Below, one piece after another: positions 16,697 through 25,517 of a stretch of DNA of 64,000 bases. The translations under genes were made by a program, and so were the position numbers. Numbering within the stretch: position 1 is the stretch's first letter; every line of letters begins with the position of its first letter. Origin of the DNA: Ignavibacterium sp. Lineage in GTDB: Bacteria; Bacteroidota; Ignavibacteria; Ignavibacteriales; Ignavibacteriaceae. The notes beneath the pieces were generated by a model that did no database searches, was not told where the DNA came from, and saw only the letters and a list, made by a program, of their open reading frames with translations. The stretch covers positions 155,885 to 219,884 of the forward strand of contig JAGXRK010000011.1 in assembly GCA_018335755.1 (NCBI GenBank). Reading direction: 5' to 3'.

Positions 16697-16810
16697 TTAG
16701 CCACTTCTTTTAACATTTGTTTTCTGTTTGCGCGCATTCTTTACCTTCACTTTCTTTTCATCACTGAGTTCTTCCTTGAGTATCTCAACTATAGCTTCTG
16801 TAAGCTTCAT
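16697..16810 (-). CDS. Possible small basic protein, 37 residues
   Basis: ATG within the last codons of the ribbon-helix-helix gene (26-base overlap) opens a frame 'MKLTEAIVEILKEEL...' that ends in a lysine/arginine-rich tail. The helical N-terminus and basic end look protein-like, but there is only a weak ribosome binding site (CGGA). The plus-strand hydrophobic frame over the same region was judged a shadow. Uncertain. Confidence 0.35.
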   Translation of the reverse strand: MKLTEAIVEILKEELSDEKKVKVKNARKQKTNVKRSG

Positions 16811-16979
16811 TCCGATTCGTATCAATTTCTTGGTTTCCATCTTTTTTATTTTTCCTTTCTAAGTATTGTGTAACAGCTTCATTAACTAATTTTGTCATTG
16901 GTATCTTACTTTCATTTGAATGTTTTAGCAGGTAAAGTTCTCTTACTAGCTCAGGTTTTATCTTCGGGCTATATGACAT
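16785..16979 (-). CDS. Ribbon-helix-helix-like DNA-binding protein
   Basis: 64 residues from the ATG at 16979, which has a perfect AGGAGG 7 bases upstream, inside the end of the glutamine amidotransferase gene. The sequence 'SPKIKPELVRELYLLKHSN...MTKLVNEAVTQYLERK' has the strand-helix-helix pattern of Arc/CopG-type repressors. It could regulate this cluster, or be a partition or antitoxin-like protein. The C-terminal tail is charged and probably disordered. Confidence 0.6.
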   Translation of the reverse strand: MSYSPKIKPELVRELYLLKHSNESKIPMTKLVNEAVTQYLERKNKKDGNQEIDTNRNEAYRSYS

Positions 16980-17868
16980 ACAGATCCTCCTCATTTATCC
17001 CCATTCCGCAAACCTCACATTTATTGAATAGTTTTCCGTCGCAATAACTAGTTTGAGAAAAACACCACGGACATTCAATTATCATCTCTTCAAAATCATT
17101 CTTCGTCGGATAATTAAATCTTCTTTCAAACCATTTACTTCTTGATGGATAGTATTTCTGATAGCTTTCAACTCCTTCGCTATTTATAAATAATGCATAA
17201 TTGTTCTGCATCTCGTAGAAGTGAAAGTCTTTTTCTCCGAGGTTAAATCCACGCACAGTAGTTTTTTCTATTGATAAAGCTTCCTGCATTATTTCTCTTT
17301 CACTGCAGAAGTAGAAAATATCATCCTTTGAATCGTAATAGAGATCTATAGGATTATCCTTCTTAATCAGAACTAATCTTTCAGGGAAATATTTATCCAG
17401 CATAGCGACAGCGAATGATCCCTCAACTTTATCAAAGAGTCGTTTTATTTTATCACCTTTCATTTTCATTGATAGAAGATGAAGAATGCTTTCTGAATCT
17501 ACTTCTGCGTCTCTCTGTTTCTTTCCGAAGATTTCTTTGTCATTGTATATGATTCCATTATGAACAATTGCAATTCCATTTTTTGAAAACAGAGGATGAT
17601 TGTTAGCATTATTCTTTTCTGATCCTTGTGTTTTCATTCTTGTATGAAGAATCATTGAAGAGGGAAGTGCAAGCTCTTTCCAATCATCTGTCCTTACAAA
17701 CTCAGATGATTTTATGGCAGCTTTGTTAACTACCAGATTGTTGTCCTTTATAAAAGCATATCCCGAAGCGTCACGTCCTCGGGATTCTAAAAGATTGAAC
17801 ATATTTGTTATTTTATCTTTATCGGGCATAGTATTCCCAAAGGAATAATAACCCATTATTCCGCACAT
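16969..17868 (-). CDS. Class II glutamine amidotransferase with C-terminal zinc ribbon
   Basis: Starts MCGIMGYYSF, so Cys2 becomes the N-terminal nucleophile after Met removal. The GlmS/PurF-type pattern continues with 'LLESRGRDASGYAF', 'LHTRMKTQGSEKNNANNHPLF' and 'IVHNGIIYN', giving ammonia from glutamine. No synthetase domain is fused. The last 45 residues hold two CxxC pairs (CPWC and CEVC), a probable zinc ribbon. The gene lies close to the amidoligase and both are on one strand, so the ammonia may be fed to that ligase. AAGGAG precedes the ATG. Confidence 0.88.
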   Translation of the reverse strand: MCGIMGYYSFGNTMPDKDKITNMFNLLESRGRDASGYAFIKDNNLVVNKAAIKSSEFVRTDDWKELALPSSMILHTRMKTQGSEKNNANNHPLFSKNGIAIVHNGIIYNDKEIFGKKQRDAEVDSESILHLLSMKMKGDKIKRLFDKVEGSFAVAMLDKYFPERLVLIKKDNPIDLYYDSKDDIFYFCSEREIMQEALSIEKTTVRGFNLGEKDFHFYEMQNNYALFINSEGVESYQKYYPSRSKWFERRFNYPTKNDFEEMIIECPWCFSQTSYCDGKLFNKCEVCGMGINEEDLYVI

Positions 17869-17891
17869 TGTATTTTACTCCTTGTTAATTA

Positions 17892-18491
17892 TTAGGCAGG
17901 AACCAGTACTCTTACTGTGGTAATCTGTTTAATCAGTTCAATTATTTCTTTCTGATTATTCTTTCGAAGTGATAATGATATGCCAAGCCTGTTACACCCT
18001 TGACTGGATACAACAATTGCTTTAATATCATTAAGCTGAGCATAGCTTTGAGCTTTATCGAACAGATCAGAGCTTGCACTGATTTGATATTCATCTCTGT
18101 CTGTAAGTCCAAATACATAGATTGGATTATCAACTAATCCTACCTTGTCTTTGATTGTTCTAAGCAGAAGATCTTTAGCATTGATGAAGATTGGTCTTCT
18201 TGTTTCAACTTTCCCTTGCAGCCATCCTCTTGAAAGTCTTACTACAAGTTCTCGATCAGAATCAGATACATCAGGATTGTCGGGGCAGTCATCATCAAAA
18301 TTATCCTCGTAACATTCAGAGCAGTAGGGATCTCCCTCATCGTTATAGTGAGCAGACTCGCGGTAGATAACTCCATCGCAACGGCAACAGTAGTTAAACA
18401 TATTATCAAAACAGTCTTCGCAATATGGCTCTTCAAATGCCCAGCGAGCCTGATCATCGTTGATTGCTTCTTCACAGTTATGGCAGTGCAT
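17892..18491 (-). CDS. Cys-rich zinc-finger protein of unknown function
   Basis: The first 70 residues contain repeated CxxC and CxHxxC units (MHCHNC, YCEDC, YCCRC, YCSEC, DDDC), which form two or three zinc-binding knuckles similar to LIM/RING-like treble clefs. The remaining 130 residues are an unrecognised domain with beta-strand-rich look. AGGAGG precedes the ATG. Sitting between amidoligase and amidotransferase, it may be an adaptor or substrate of that pair, but nothing in the sequence proves this. Confidence 0.65.
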   Translation of the reverse strand: MHCHNCEEAINDDQARWAFEEPYCEDCFDNMFNYCCRCDGVIYRESAHYNDEGDPYCSECYEDNFDDDCPDNPDVSDSDRELVVRLSRGWLQGKVETRRPIFINAKDLLLRTIKDKVGLVDNPIYVFGLTDRDEYQISASSDLFDKAQSYAQLNDIKAIVVSSQGCNRLGISLSLRKNNQKEIIELIKQITTVRVLVPA

Positions 18492-18492
18492 A

Positions 18493-19200
18493 TTATGCAG
18501 CCCTCCTAAGTCCCCAGTTAAGTAAAATATCCTGGGCCCAATTCAATCGTTTCCCAAGAAGGGTATCAAGTTCCTTTAATCCTTCCCGGCAGTCTTCAGG
18601 AATTGTATGAAGAGAATGTTTTAGTGATTTAAGAAATGTACAAGAGTGCTGCCGGTTCTTTAATTCGTTGAAATTTACTTTATCCTCAAGAACTCCAACA
18701 ACTGTAAGTTTTGATAAAGTAAAATGAACAAGTGTAACTGAAGGGGATAGAAGGAAACTTCCTGGTGTTCGATATTCAAAACCGTAAGACTTTCTGCGGT
18801 AAGCCCCTTTCTTTCCATATCCACTTCTTTCTCTTTTTTGTCTCTGCACTTTATCATCAATGCAGTTACTAAGAGAACCAAGGACAATATCCAATCCATC
18901 AATAATCTCAGGAAGCGGATCGATAGAAAAATGTGTGTGTCCCCCGATAGAATAATCTGAAACATAATGTCCAGCATAGAACTCAAGATCAGGTGCTTTA
19001 TCGTGGCCGTAATCCAATATTGTATAGATTTTCGCAGTTAGATCGATTGGTGATTCAGAAAAACCTGGGCGGATTTCTGCTGTGGATTCGCAGCCATCTA
19101 ATCCAAACGAAGAATTAGATTTGAAAAAATTATGTGCAGGAACAAATTGACCGTTTCTGTGGCAGATCAACTCTGGATCGCAGCCAATAGTGAAAGACAT
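18493..19200 (-). CDS. phiEco32-like COOH-NH2 ligase (amidoligase, glutamine-synthetase-like fold)
   Basis: The pattern 'IGCDPELICHRNGQFVPA', then 'GLDGCESTAEIRPG', 'GGHTHFSID' and 'GFEYRTPGSFLLSP' matches the phage amidoligase type 2 family. The conserved acidic and His residues (Glu10, Glu42, His88, His90, Glu142, Arg144) are the metal/ATP-binding set of this glutamine-synthetase-like fold. These enzymes are predicted to join a carboxylate to an amine, forming amide bonds on peptides, and are known to co-occur with class II glutamine amidotransferases, as here. It is the first gene of the leftward cluster, with AGGAGT before the ATG. The substrate is unknown. Confidence 0.78.
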   Translation of the reverse strand: MSFTIGCDPELICHRNGQFVPAHNFFKSNSSFGLDGCESTAEIRPGFSESPIDLTAKIYTILDYGHDKAPDLEFYAGHYVSDYSIGGHTHFSIDPLPEIIDGLDIVLGSLSNCIDDKVQRQKRERSGYGKKGAYRRKSYGFEYRTPGSFLLSPSVTLVHFTLSKLTVVGVLEDKVNFNELKNRQHSCTFLKSLKHSLHTIPEDCREGLKELDTLLGKRLNWAQDILLNWGLRRAA

Positions 19201-19403
19201 AGTAGCACTCCTAATTAGTTAGTATTACTATTCTTATTCCAAAATCTTACGTAAAATAATTAGACTATCAAATTTGATTTAATTATTTTTGCTTGAGACC
19301 GATTGTAAGGCTTAGTCACCTATAACAACATTTCGAATCAAACATTTCTAATATCTGAGTTGGTGGGTAGACTTATTTTCAAATAATAATTAAAAATTCA
19401 AAA

Positions 19404-22400
19404 ATGCTTGACACAAAATCCATACTCATCAAAGAATACTTCCACAAAGTAAAACAGGCTAACAAAGAGCACACAAAAAAAGAAACGTTTAAGGATTTAT
19501 TAAACAGACTTTATGGTGATGATAAAGATATTTTAAGATTGATTGATAAAATTTCTCTTGGTGCTGAAACTACTGTTCTTAACATCCCTAGAAAAGATAA
19601 ACTGCATAGAGGTAGTGCGGATACTCTTTACAACAAAATAATAATTGAGTTTGAAAATGATCTAAAGCAAACGCTTAAACACGCTAAAGAACAATTAGCG
19701 GGGTATCTACTTGGTCAGTTTAATTCTGGTGAAGGATATAATTTTACTCTAATTGCTTCTGATTTTATTACCTGGCGAATTTATGCCCCAGCAGTTGAAT
19801 GTATTGATAAGTTGAAAGAATTAAAAGAGGATGAACTTAAACTTGAAGAAGTTAAAAGCGCTTCATTTGTATTAAACGAAAAGAACGCTGAAGATTTTTA
19901 TTACTGGATAGATCGTTTTCTATTTAAGGAAGAAAAACAACGCGCAACATTAAAACGAATTGAAGAAGCATTTGGTTATCAGAGCAATGTTTTTATTGAA
20001 AGTTACCAGGTGTTAAGTAATTGGTTTAATGAAGCTAAGAAATACGGTGAAGTCCAGGTTTCTTATGAGCAGTGGAATAAATTCTTAAGCGTTGCTTATG
20101 GCTCATTCGATGGAAGAGAAAGTATTTTTCTCATCCATACTTACCTTAGTATTTTCTCAAAGATGCTTGCCTATAGTGTAGTTTCAAATGATGATTATAT
20201 AGATGATAAAGAATTAAAAGCAATCCTTGATGGAAGTGTATTCCACAAATACAATATCAGAAACTTTGTTGATAACGATTTTTATCATTGGGTAGTAAAC
20301 GATAAAAATTTTAAGAGTCTTAAAAAAGTATTCCGTTTGATTGCACAGGAAATTTCTTCTTTTGATTTTAATAAAGTTGATGAGGATGTACTTAAAGGTG
20401 TTTACCAGGAGTTAATTGATTTAGACACAAGACATTCTCTTGGTGAATACTATACGCCTGATTGGTTATGTGAACGAATTGTTAAAGAATTTGATTTTAC
20501 AGTTAAAGATAAAATTCTCGATCCCGCGTGCGGCAGTGGTTCTTTTTTAAGAGCTGCTATTCATAGAATAAAGGAACTAAATCCTAAAACAAACGCTGAA
20601 GAAATTAACGAACAGATTTACGGAATTGATATTCATCCATTAAGTGTGCAGATAGCAAAGACAACTTTGCTTCTTGCACTTGGTAAAGAAATAATTGATG
20701 CAAAAAATCCTGTTTACTTAAATATTATTCTTGCAAACACTTTACTTGCACCGGAAGGAGTAGAAAATCTTTTCGGAAAAGACTTTACTCTTAATATTGA
20801 TAAGGAAAACTACAAGCTTACAACACAGGTGCTTGATGATGTAAAATTGTTTGATGAAGCACTGGAGATTTGTGATGAACTTGCTGACCAGACAATTAGC
20901 AAGAAAAATGAAAGCGAAGAAGTTTTTGAAAATATTCTTAGAAAAAAATTAAAAGGACATTCATTAAACAAACAAATAATAGAAAGTTTTTACAAAGTAT
21001 ATAAAGGATTAAAAAGTGTAAAAGAAAAAGGTCGGGATAGTATCTGGAAGTTTATCGTTCAGAACTTATACAAGCCTTATTTTCTTGCCGGTAAGTTTGA
21101 TTATGTTATCGGTAATCCTCCTTGGTTTACTTATAGTTCTGTTAAGAATGAAGAATACCAAAACACATTGAATGAGCTTGCCGATACATATAACGTAAAA
21201 CCAGAGAAGGTTGCAAATTTTCCACATTTGGAAATCGCAGCAATCTTTCTTGCCAATTGCAGTAATTATTTTCTAAAAGAAAAAGGAACTACTGCATTTG
21301 TTTTACCGCGTAGTTTTTTTAGTGCAGATCATCACGATAATACAAGAAGTGGTAAAGCAAGCGGATTTAAGTTTTCAAAAATCTGGGATATGGATGATGT
21401 AACTCCATTGTTCAGAGTTCCGAGTTGTGTTTTTATTGTTGAGAAGTATGATAAAAAAGCTGCCCCAATAAATGGTTTACCAGGATTAAAATTTTCTGGC
21501 AGATTAACAGAACATAATTGTAATCTTCAAACTGCTGCAGAAAAACTAACAGAAGAAAATATAAAGTGGTATTATGTTAAACAGGGTAACTCTTCTGCAA
21601 TCTCTGATAAAAAAACAAAGAGCAATACAAACGAGAATCCATATAAAAAGCATTTTAAGCAAGGTGCAACAATAGTTCCAAGATGTTTTTACTTTATTGA
21701 TATTGACCAGGAATTACCAAAAGATTTTAACGACCGAATAATAAATATTAAAACTTCTGAAGCGATTGAAGCAGATGCAAAGAAACCGTGGAAAGGACTA
21801 AAGTTTACTGGTAAGATAGAAAGTAAATTTATTTTTAGAACTGCTCTTGCAAAAAGTATTTTGCCATTTGCAATTTATAAACCTGATCTTGTAGCATTGC
21901 CTGTTATGATTGAAAAAGATAATGAAGGCAAAAAAATTATTAAGCTTCACTCTGCAGGCGATCTAATGCAAGAAGGATATTTGAATGCTTCAAAATGGTT
22001 TAAGAATGCAGAAAATAATTGGGACATTCTTAAGACTGAAAAATCTAAAAAAATGACAAGTAATGATCGAATAGATTTTCAAAGAGGTTTATCTGATCAA
22101 AATGCAAATGCCAAATATTTAGTTTTATATAACACATCCGGCAAAGATGCTAATTGTGTTGTTGTTGATAGAAATGAAATAGATTTTGAATTTTTGGTAG
22201 ATCATAAAAATTACTTGTTAACAACTTCCTCAAAAGCAGAATCTTTTTATTTATCAGCGATATTAAATTCAAGCATTCCAAACGAATTAATGAAAGATTT
22301 TCAATCGAAAGGATTGTTTGGAGCAAGAGACGTTCATAAAAAAATATTAGATGTTTACTTCCCAAGATTTGATGAGAAAAACGAAATACACATTAAGCTT

Positions 22401-22571
22401 TCACAACTTAGCGAGCAAGCACACAAAAAAGCAAAACAATATTTAGAAGCAAATCCACCACAACAAGAACTAAGTGCAATTCACCTTGGTAGATTAAGAG
22501 TAGCAATAAAAAAACATCTTTCTGAAGAAATGAAAGAAATAGATAAGTTGGTTAAGAAGGTGGTTGGGTAG
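19404..22571 (+). CDS. Eco57I-like N6-adenine DNA methyltransferase / restriction-modification protein
   Basis: 1055 residues. The central methyltransferase is clear: 'RHSLGEYYTPDWLCERIV' (motif X, about residue 335), 'ILDPACGSGSFLRAAI' (SAM motif I, about 372) and 'VIGNPPWF' (catalytic NPPW, about 570). The N-terminal 330 residues contain a PD-(D/E)xK-like pattern ('GSADTLYNKIIIEFEND...AKEQLAGY'), which suggests a fused nuclease as in type IIG or ISP-like enzymes; this is inferred. The C-terminal part would recognise DNA. No ribosome binding site before the ATG, as often in this lineage. It opens the defence island; whether it acts alone or with the GTPase operon 86 bases downstream is open. 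Confidence 0.82.
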   Translation: MLDTKSILIKEYFHKVKQANKEHTKKETFKDLLNRLYGDDKDILRLIDKISLGAETTVLNIPRKDKLHRGSADTLYNKIIIEFENDLKQTLKHAKEQLAGYLLGQFNSGEGYNFTLIASDFITWRIYAPAVECIDKLKELKEDELKLEEVKSASFVLNEKNAEDFYYWIDRFLFKEEKQRATLKRIEEAFGYQSNVFIESYQVLSNWFNEAKKYGEVQVSYEQWNKFLSVAYGSFDGRESIFLIHTYLSIFSKMLAYSVVSNDDYIDDKELKAILDGSVFHKYNIRNFVDNDFYHWVVNDKNFKSLKKVFRLIAQEISSFDFNKVDEDVLKGVYQELIDLDTRHSLGEYYTPDWLCERIVKEFDFTVKDKILDPACGSGSFLRAAIHRIKELNPKTNAEEINEQIYGIDIHPLSVQIAKTTLLLALGKEIIDAKNPVYLNIILANTLLAPEGVENLFGKDFTLNIDKENYKLTTQVLDDVKLFDEALEICDELADQTISKKNESEEVFENILRKKLKGHSLNKQIIESFYKVYKGLKSVKEKGRDSIWKFIVQNLYKPYFLAGKFDYVIGNPPWFTYSSVKNEEYQNTLNELADTYNVKPEKVANFPHLEIAAIFLANCSNYFLKEKGTTAFVLPRSFFSADHHDNTRSGKASGFKFSKIWDMDDVTPLFRVPSCVFIVEKYDKKAAPINGLPGLKFSGRLTEHNCNLQTAAEKLTEENIKWYYVKQGNSSAISDKKTKSNTNENPYKKHFKQGATIVPRCFYFIDIDQELPKDFNDRIINIKTSEAIEADAKKPWKGLKFTGKIESKFIFRTALAKSILPFAIYKPDLVALPVMIEKDNEGKKIIKLHSAGDLMQEGYLNASKWFKNAENNWDILKTEKSKKMTSNDRIDFQRGLSDQNANAKYLVLYNTSGKDANCVVVDRNEIDFEFLVDHKNYLLTTSSKAESFYLSAILNSSIPNELMKDFQSKGLFGARDVHKKILDVYFPRFDEKNEIHIKLSQLSEQAHKKAKQYLEANPPQQELSAIHLGRLRVAIKKHLSEEMKEIDKLVKKVVG

Positions 22572-22657
22572 GAATAAATGTTTGAACTAATTGCATTTAT
22601 ATATTAGTAAATTTAATTTTAGTAATAATTTTAACTTAATTATTGGATTATAACTTT

Positions 22658-23734
22658 ATGCTACAAGAATACTTAAACTTGCAATTCATTCATACAACAG
22701 ATGAAGTCAATTTTGAAAAATTAAAAAAGACTGGTGTCGATGTCAGTAAAAAGATCAGTAAGGATAAAGCAAAGATTTTATCTTACTCTCGGATCGCATT
22801 TGACCCCGAAATTCCAGCTGATAACAATGAAATAGTTGAAATTCAGAGACAAATTATCGAGAACTGGCAAACTTTTATCCCAACCACAAAAGATACTTCA
22901 ATTACGATAATAAGAGCAGTAATGCTTGAAGCATTGGAAACTATTTCGAAAGAATTAAGTTCTGCTTGTCTCATTTGGTTTGCGACTCGCAATGTGATTA
23001 AACATTTTAAGTTAGGACGAGAAAAAGAGATGCTTTCTTCATTTCTTTTGAAATTAGGTAATAGAATAGAAGAGGAGGTTTCTGAAAAATGGAATTTTGA
23101 TCCGGACTATGATATTGATACCCCCAAAGTTGTATCAGCTACTATTGATGAAAATGATTTAGCCGCAGGCATTACTGCAGCAACGGTGAAAGATGCAGTA
23201 AATAAAGCGTTCAAAAAACAAGTTAATGAGTTAAAGGAAAATCAAAAAAACTTTGCTAACCAAGTTTCTTTAATGCAAATGAGGACTCAACTACTATGGT
23301 GGAAAGAAGCGAGCTATTCACCATCAAAAAAAGAACCTTATAACAATATGAAAGATGGTTTGCTTCAAATATTGTTAGCATATGACTATTCTGATTTTAT
23401 CCCGGAACTGTATCCAGTAAGTGTTGATTATTTTCTTTTGGAAACTCACAATAGATTATCTACGAATACAGATAAAAGAATTAAGATATCACAATTCTTG
23501 AAAATGGTTGAAGAAAATGGTTCCGAATTAAAAAATATTTTGCCTGAATTCAAATCAGAAAATGGAAGGATTTCTTTTGTTGATTTCATAAATGGTTTAA
23601 TCTATAAAAAATTTAAAGTCAAACAGTTTAAGACATTCGTAGGTATTAGTGATTCTGTCGAACTGTTATTGAGTGATATAACATTGTGGTTATTTCACGA
23701 TTTTCATTCAATTGAGCTTTCATTAAGAAAATAA
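22658..23734 (+). CDS. GTPase-associated system helical (GASH) protein
   Basis: 358 residues from the ATG at 22658; a TTG at 22643 would add five residues. All-helical in look, with the highly characteristic 'MQMRTQLLWWKEASYSPS' block (about residues 207-224) that I associate with the GASH family of GTPase-centred conflict systems. No signal peptide or membrane segment. It precedes the first GTPase gene by two bases, so the two are surely co-transcribed. In such systems GASH proteins are thought to link GTPases to other components; no enzymatic residues are visible. Confidence 0.7.
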   Translation: MLQEYLNLQFIHTTDEVNFEKLKKTGVDVSKKISKDKAKILSYSRIAFDPEIPADNNEIVEIQRQIIENWQTFIPTTKDTSITIIRAVMLEALETISKELSSACLIWFATRNVIKHFKLGREKEMLSSFLLKLGNRIEEEVSEKWNFDPDYDIDTPKVVSATIDENDLAAGITAATVKDAVNKAFKKQVNELKENQKNFANQVSLMQMRTQLLWWKEASYSPSKKEPYNNMKDGLLQILLAYDYSDFIPELYPVSVDYFLLETHNRLSTNTDKRIKISQFLKMVEENGSELKNILPEFKSENGRISFVDFINGLIYKKFKVKQFKTFVGISDSVELLLSDITLWLFHDFHSIELSLRK

Positions 23735-23736
23735 TT

Positions 23737-24696
23737 ATGAAAGGAAAATGTAAAATACCAGAATGTCCTGCGCCTGATGCTGCTTGTCATTTGGGTAATG
23801 ATGATTTTACTCAATGTGAAAATTTTATTCCGGAAATTGATGAGAAAAAAGTTAAGAAGGTAAAGATAGTTGATACAAATAAGTCAAGTATAGGATGGAG
23901 TGGAGAAGCATTTACAACTGATGAATTAGAAATAGTTAGCTATAGAACAAGTCCATTTTTAATAGGTATAGTTGGAAAGGCCGCTGCTGGTAAGACTTCT
24001 TTTCTTGGAATGCTTTACACACTTCTGTTAAGTGGTAAGAAATTTAAAGAATTTAATTTTGTGGGCTCAAAAACGACATTGGGTTGGGATGATCTTTATC
24101 ATAGGCTGAAATTTAAAGCTGGAAATGTCACTTTTCCTCAACCTACGCCTGTCAATTCAAATAAATTATATCATTTTGCATTAAGAAATAATGAGCAACA
24201 TTTAAAAGATATTTTGTTTGCTGATGCATCTGGTGAAGTCTTTTCATTATGGGCAATTAACCGTAATGATGAATCTGCTGAAAATGCCAGATGGATATAT
24301 TCAAATTCAAATTCTTTTATGCTTTTTATTGATTGTGATGCATTATCAAAGGATAAAAATTCTGCTAAAAAAGAAGTCCTTCTTATAGCAAGGCAACTTA
24401 CACATGATTTGAAAAACAGACCGGTGATAGCCGTATGGTCAAAAGCTGATATAAAGGATAAGGTTTTGCCAAAAATCAAAGACACACTTAAAGAAGAACT
24501 TGAGAATTTATTTACAAATTATGTTGAAATTGATATTAGCAATTTCCTAGAACCTGGCCCAGATGAACTTGTTCATAAGAATAATTTAACAGCAGTTGAT
24601 ATGATACTTGAAAGAATGATAGTTTCCTCACATCTTGATTTAGCTATTAACAGAATAGACTCTAAAGATTTATTTTTAAACTATACAGGAAAGTAG
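23737..24696 (+). CDS. Double-GTPase 2 (DO-GTPase2) family TRAFAC-like GTPase
   Basis: 319 residues. A Cys-rich N-terminus (C5, C10, C17, C27) may bind zinc. The G-domain has a P-loop 'GIVGKAAAGKTS' (80-88), switch II-like 'FADASGEVF' (Asp163) and a base-recognition-like 'VWSKAD' (234-238). The DxxGE switch is the DO-GTPase2 style, different from classical DxxGQ. The stop overlaps the next start (TAGTG), so the two GTPases are translated together. In the known family pairing, DO-GTPase2 and DO-GTPase1 are thought to work as a dyad that senses an invader and controls an effector. Confidence 0.78.
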   Translation: MKGKCKIPECPAPDAACHLGNDDFTQCENFIPEIDEKKVKKVKIVDTNKSSIGWSGEAFTTDELEIVSYRTSPFLIGIVGKAAAGKTSFLGMLYTLLLSGKKFKEFNFVGSKTTLGWDDLYHRLKFKAGNVTFPQPTPVNSNKLYHFALRNNEQHLKDILFADASGEVFSLWAINRNDESAENARWIYSNSNSFMLFIDCDALSKDKNSAKKEVLLIARQLTHDLKNRPVIAVWSKADIKDKVLPKIKDTLKEELENLFTNYVEIDISNFLEPGPDELVHKNNLTAVDMILERMIVSSHLDLAINRIDSKDLFLNYTGK

Positions 24697-25517
24697 TGAT
24701 AACGCCGATTTTACTTATAGGAAAACCTCATTCAGGTAAAACAACTTATCTAGGTCAATTAATATTAAGAATTGAAGCAAATAAAAGTGCTTTAAAGCTC
24801 TACGAACCAATTGAAAACTTGACTCCAATAATAGAAGCTATGAGATCATTATCTAACGGGGAAGAAGTAATACCAACACCGACGGAAAAAAGCACAACAA
24901 TAAAATTACCTCTTCAGTATGATGGTGCGTTAATTAATTTGGATTGTCCAGACTACGGTGGTGAGCAGGTAAATCAAATAATTACAGGCAGAGAAGTAGA
25001 TTCAAGATGGAATGAATCTATAAAATTGAGTGAAAATTGGATTTTGTTTATTAAACTAAATGATCTTAATACTTCCTTTGATCTGAGCAACAAAACGCTG
25101 AAGCCAGAACTTTTAGAGAAAAATAATGGCATCTCAACAGAGTATTCAATTTCGGACCAATCTTCGTTTATTGAGTTATTTCAAATACTACTACATTTAA
25201 AAGGACAGGACGCACATTTCAGGAATTCTTTAACAAAACTTACAATAGTATTAACCTGTTGGGACGAGTTAGATAATCCAAACACACCACAAGAAGAATT
25301 ACAAAAATGCTTGCCCCTTTTTCTTAACTTCATACAAGCAAATTGGATTGAAACGAATTTAAAAATTTTGGGATTATCATCGCTAGGACTTTCATTAAAA
25401 GAACCTGAAAATAAAATTAAATATCAAGAGACGGGATCTGAAAACTTTGGCTTTATTGTGAATTCTGAAGGTGAAAAAAATGATGATTTAGGTCAATTAA
25501 TTTTAGAAGCTTTATAG
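24696..25517 (+). CDS. Double-GTPase 1 (DO-GTPase1) family GTPase
   Basis: 273 residues from a GTG that overlaps the stop codon of the previous gene by one base. The P-loop 'IGKPHSGKTTYLG' lies at residues 8-20, the switch II-like 'DCPDYGGEQV' at about 83-92 and 'LTCWDELD' at about 187-194 in the place of NKxD. It resembles the previous GTPase in having a GGE/SGE switch but lacks the Cys-rich N-terminus. Its own stop again forms TAGTG with the next start. It is the second half of the predicted GTPase dyad. Confidence 0.75.
   Translation: MITPILLIGKPHSGKTTYLGQLILRIEANKSALKLYEPIENLTPIIEAMRSLSNGEEVIPTPTEKSTTIKLPLQYDGALINLDCPDYGGEQVNQIITGREVDSRWNESIKLSENWILFIKLNDLNTSFDLSNKTLKPELLEKNNGISTEYSISDQSSFIELFQILLHLKGQDAHFRNSLTKLTIVLTCWDELDNPNTPQEELQKCLPLFLNFIQANWIETNLKILGLSSLGLSLKEPENKIKYQETGSENFGFIVNSEGEKNDDLGQLILEAL

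Noticed and set aside
16649..16873. Hydrophobic plus-strand frame
   Set aside because: It is the complement of lysine/glutamate-rich minus-strand genes, which commonly gives false membrane-like frames.
14913..19200. Complete prophage
   Set aside because: No integrase, terminase, capsid, portal or tail genes are present; only accessory-type genes remain.
19404..22571. BREX PglX or DISARM methyltransferase
   Set aside because: No other BREX or DISARM genes (PglZ, BrxC, DrmA/B) are in the window; an independent Eco57I-like enzyme is simpler.
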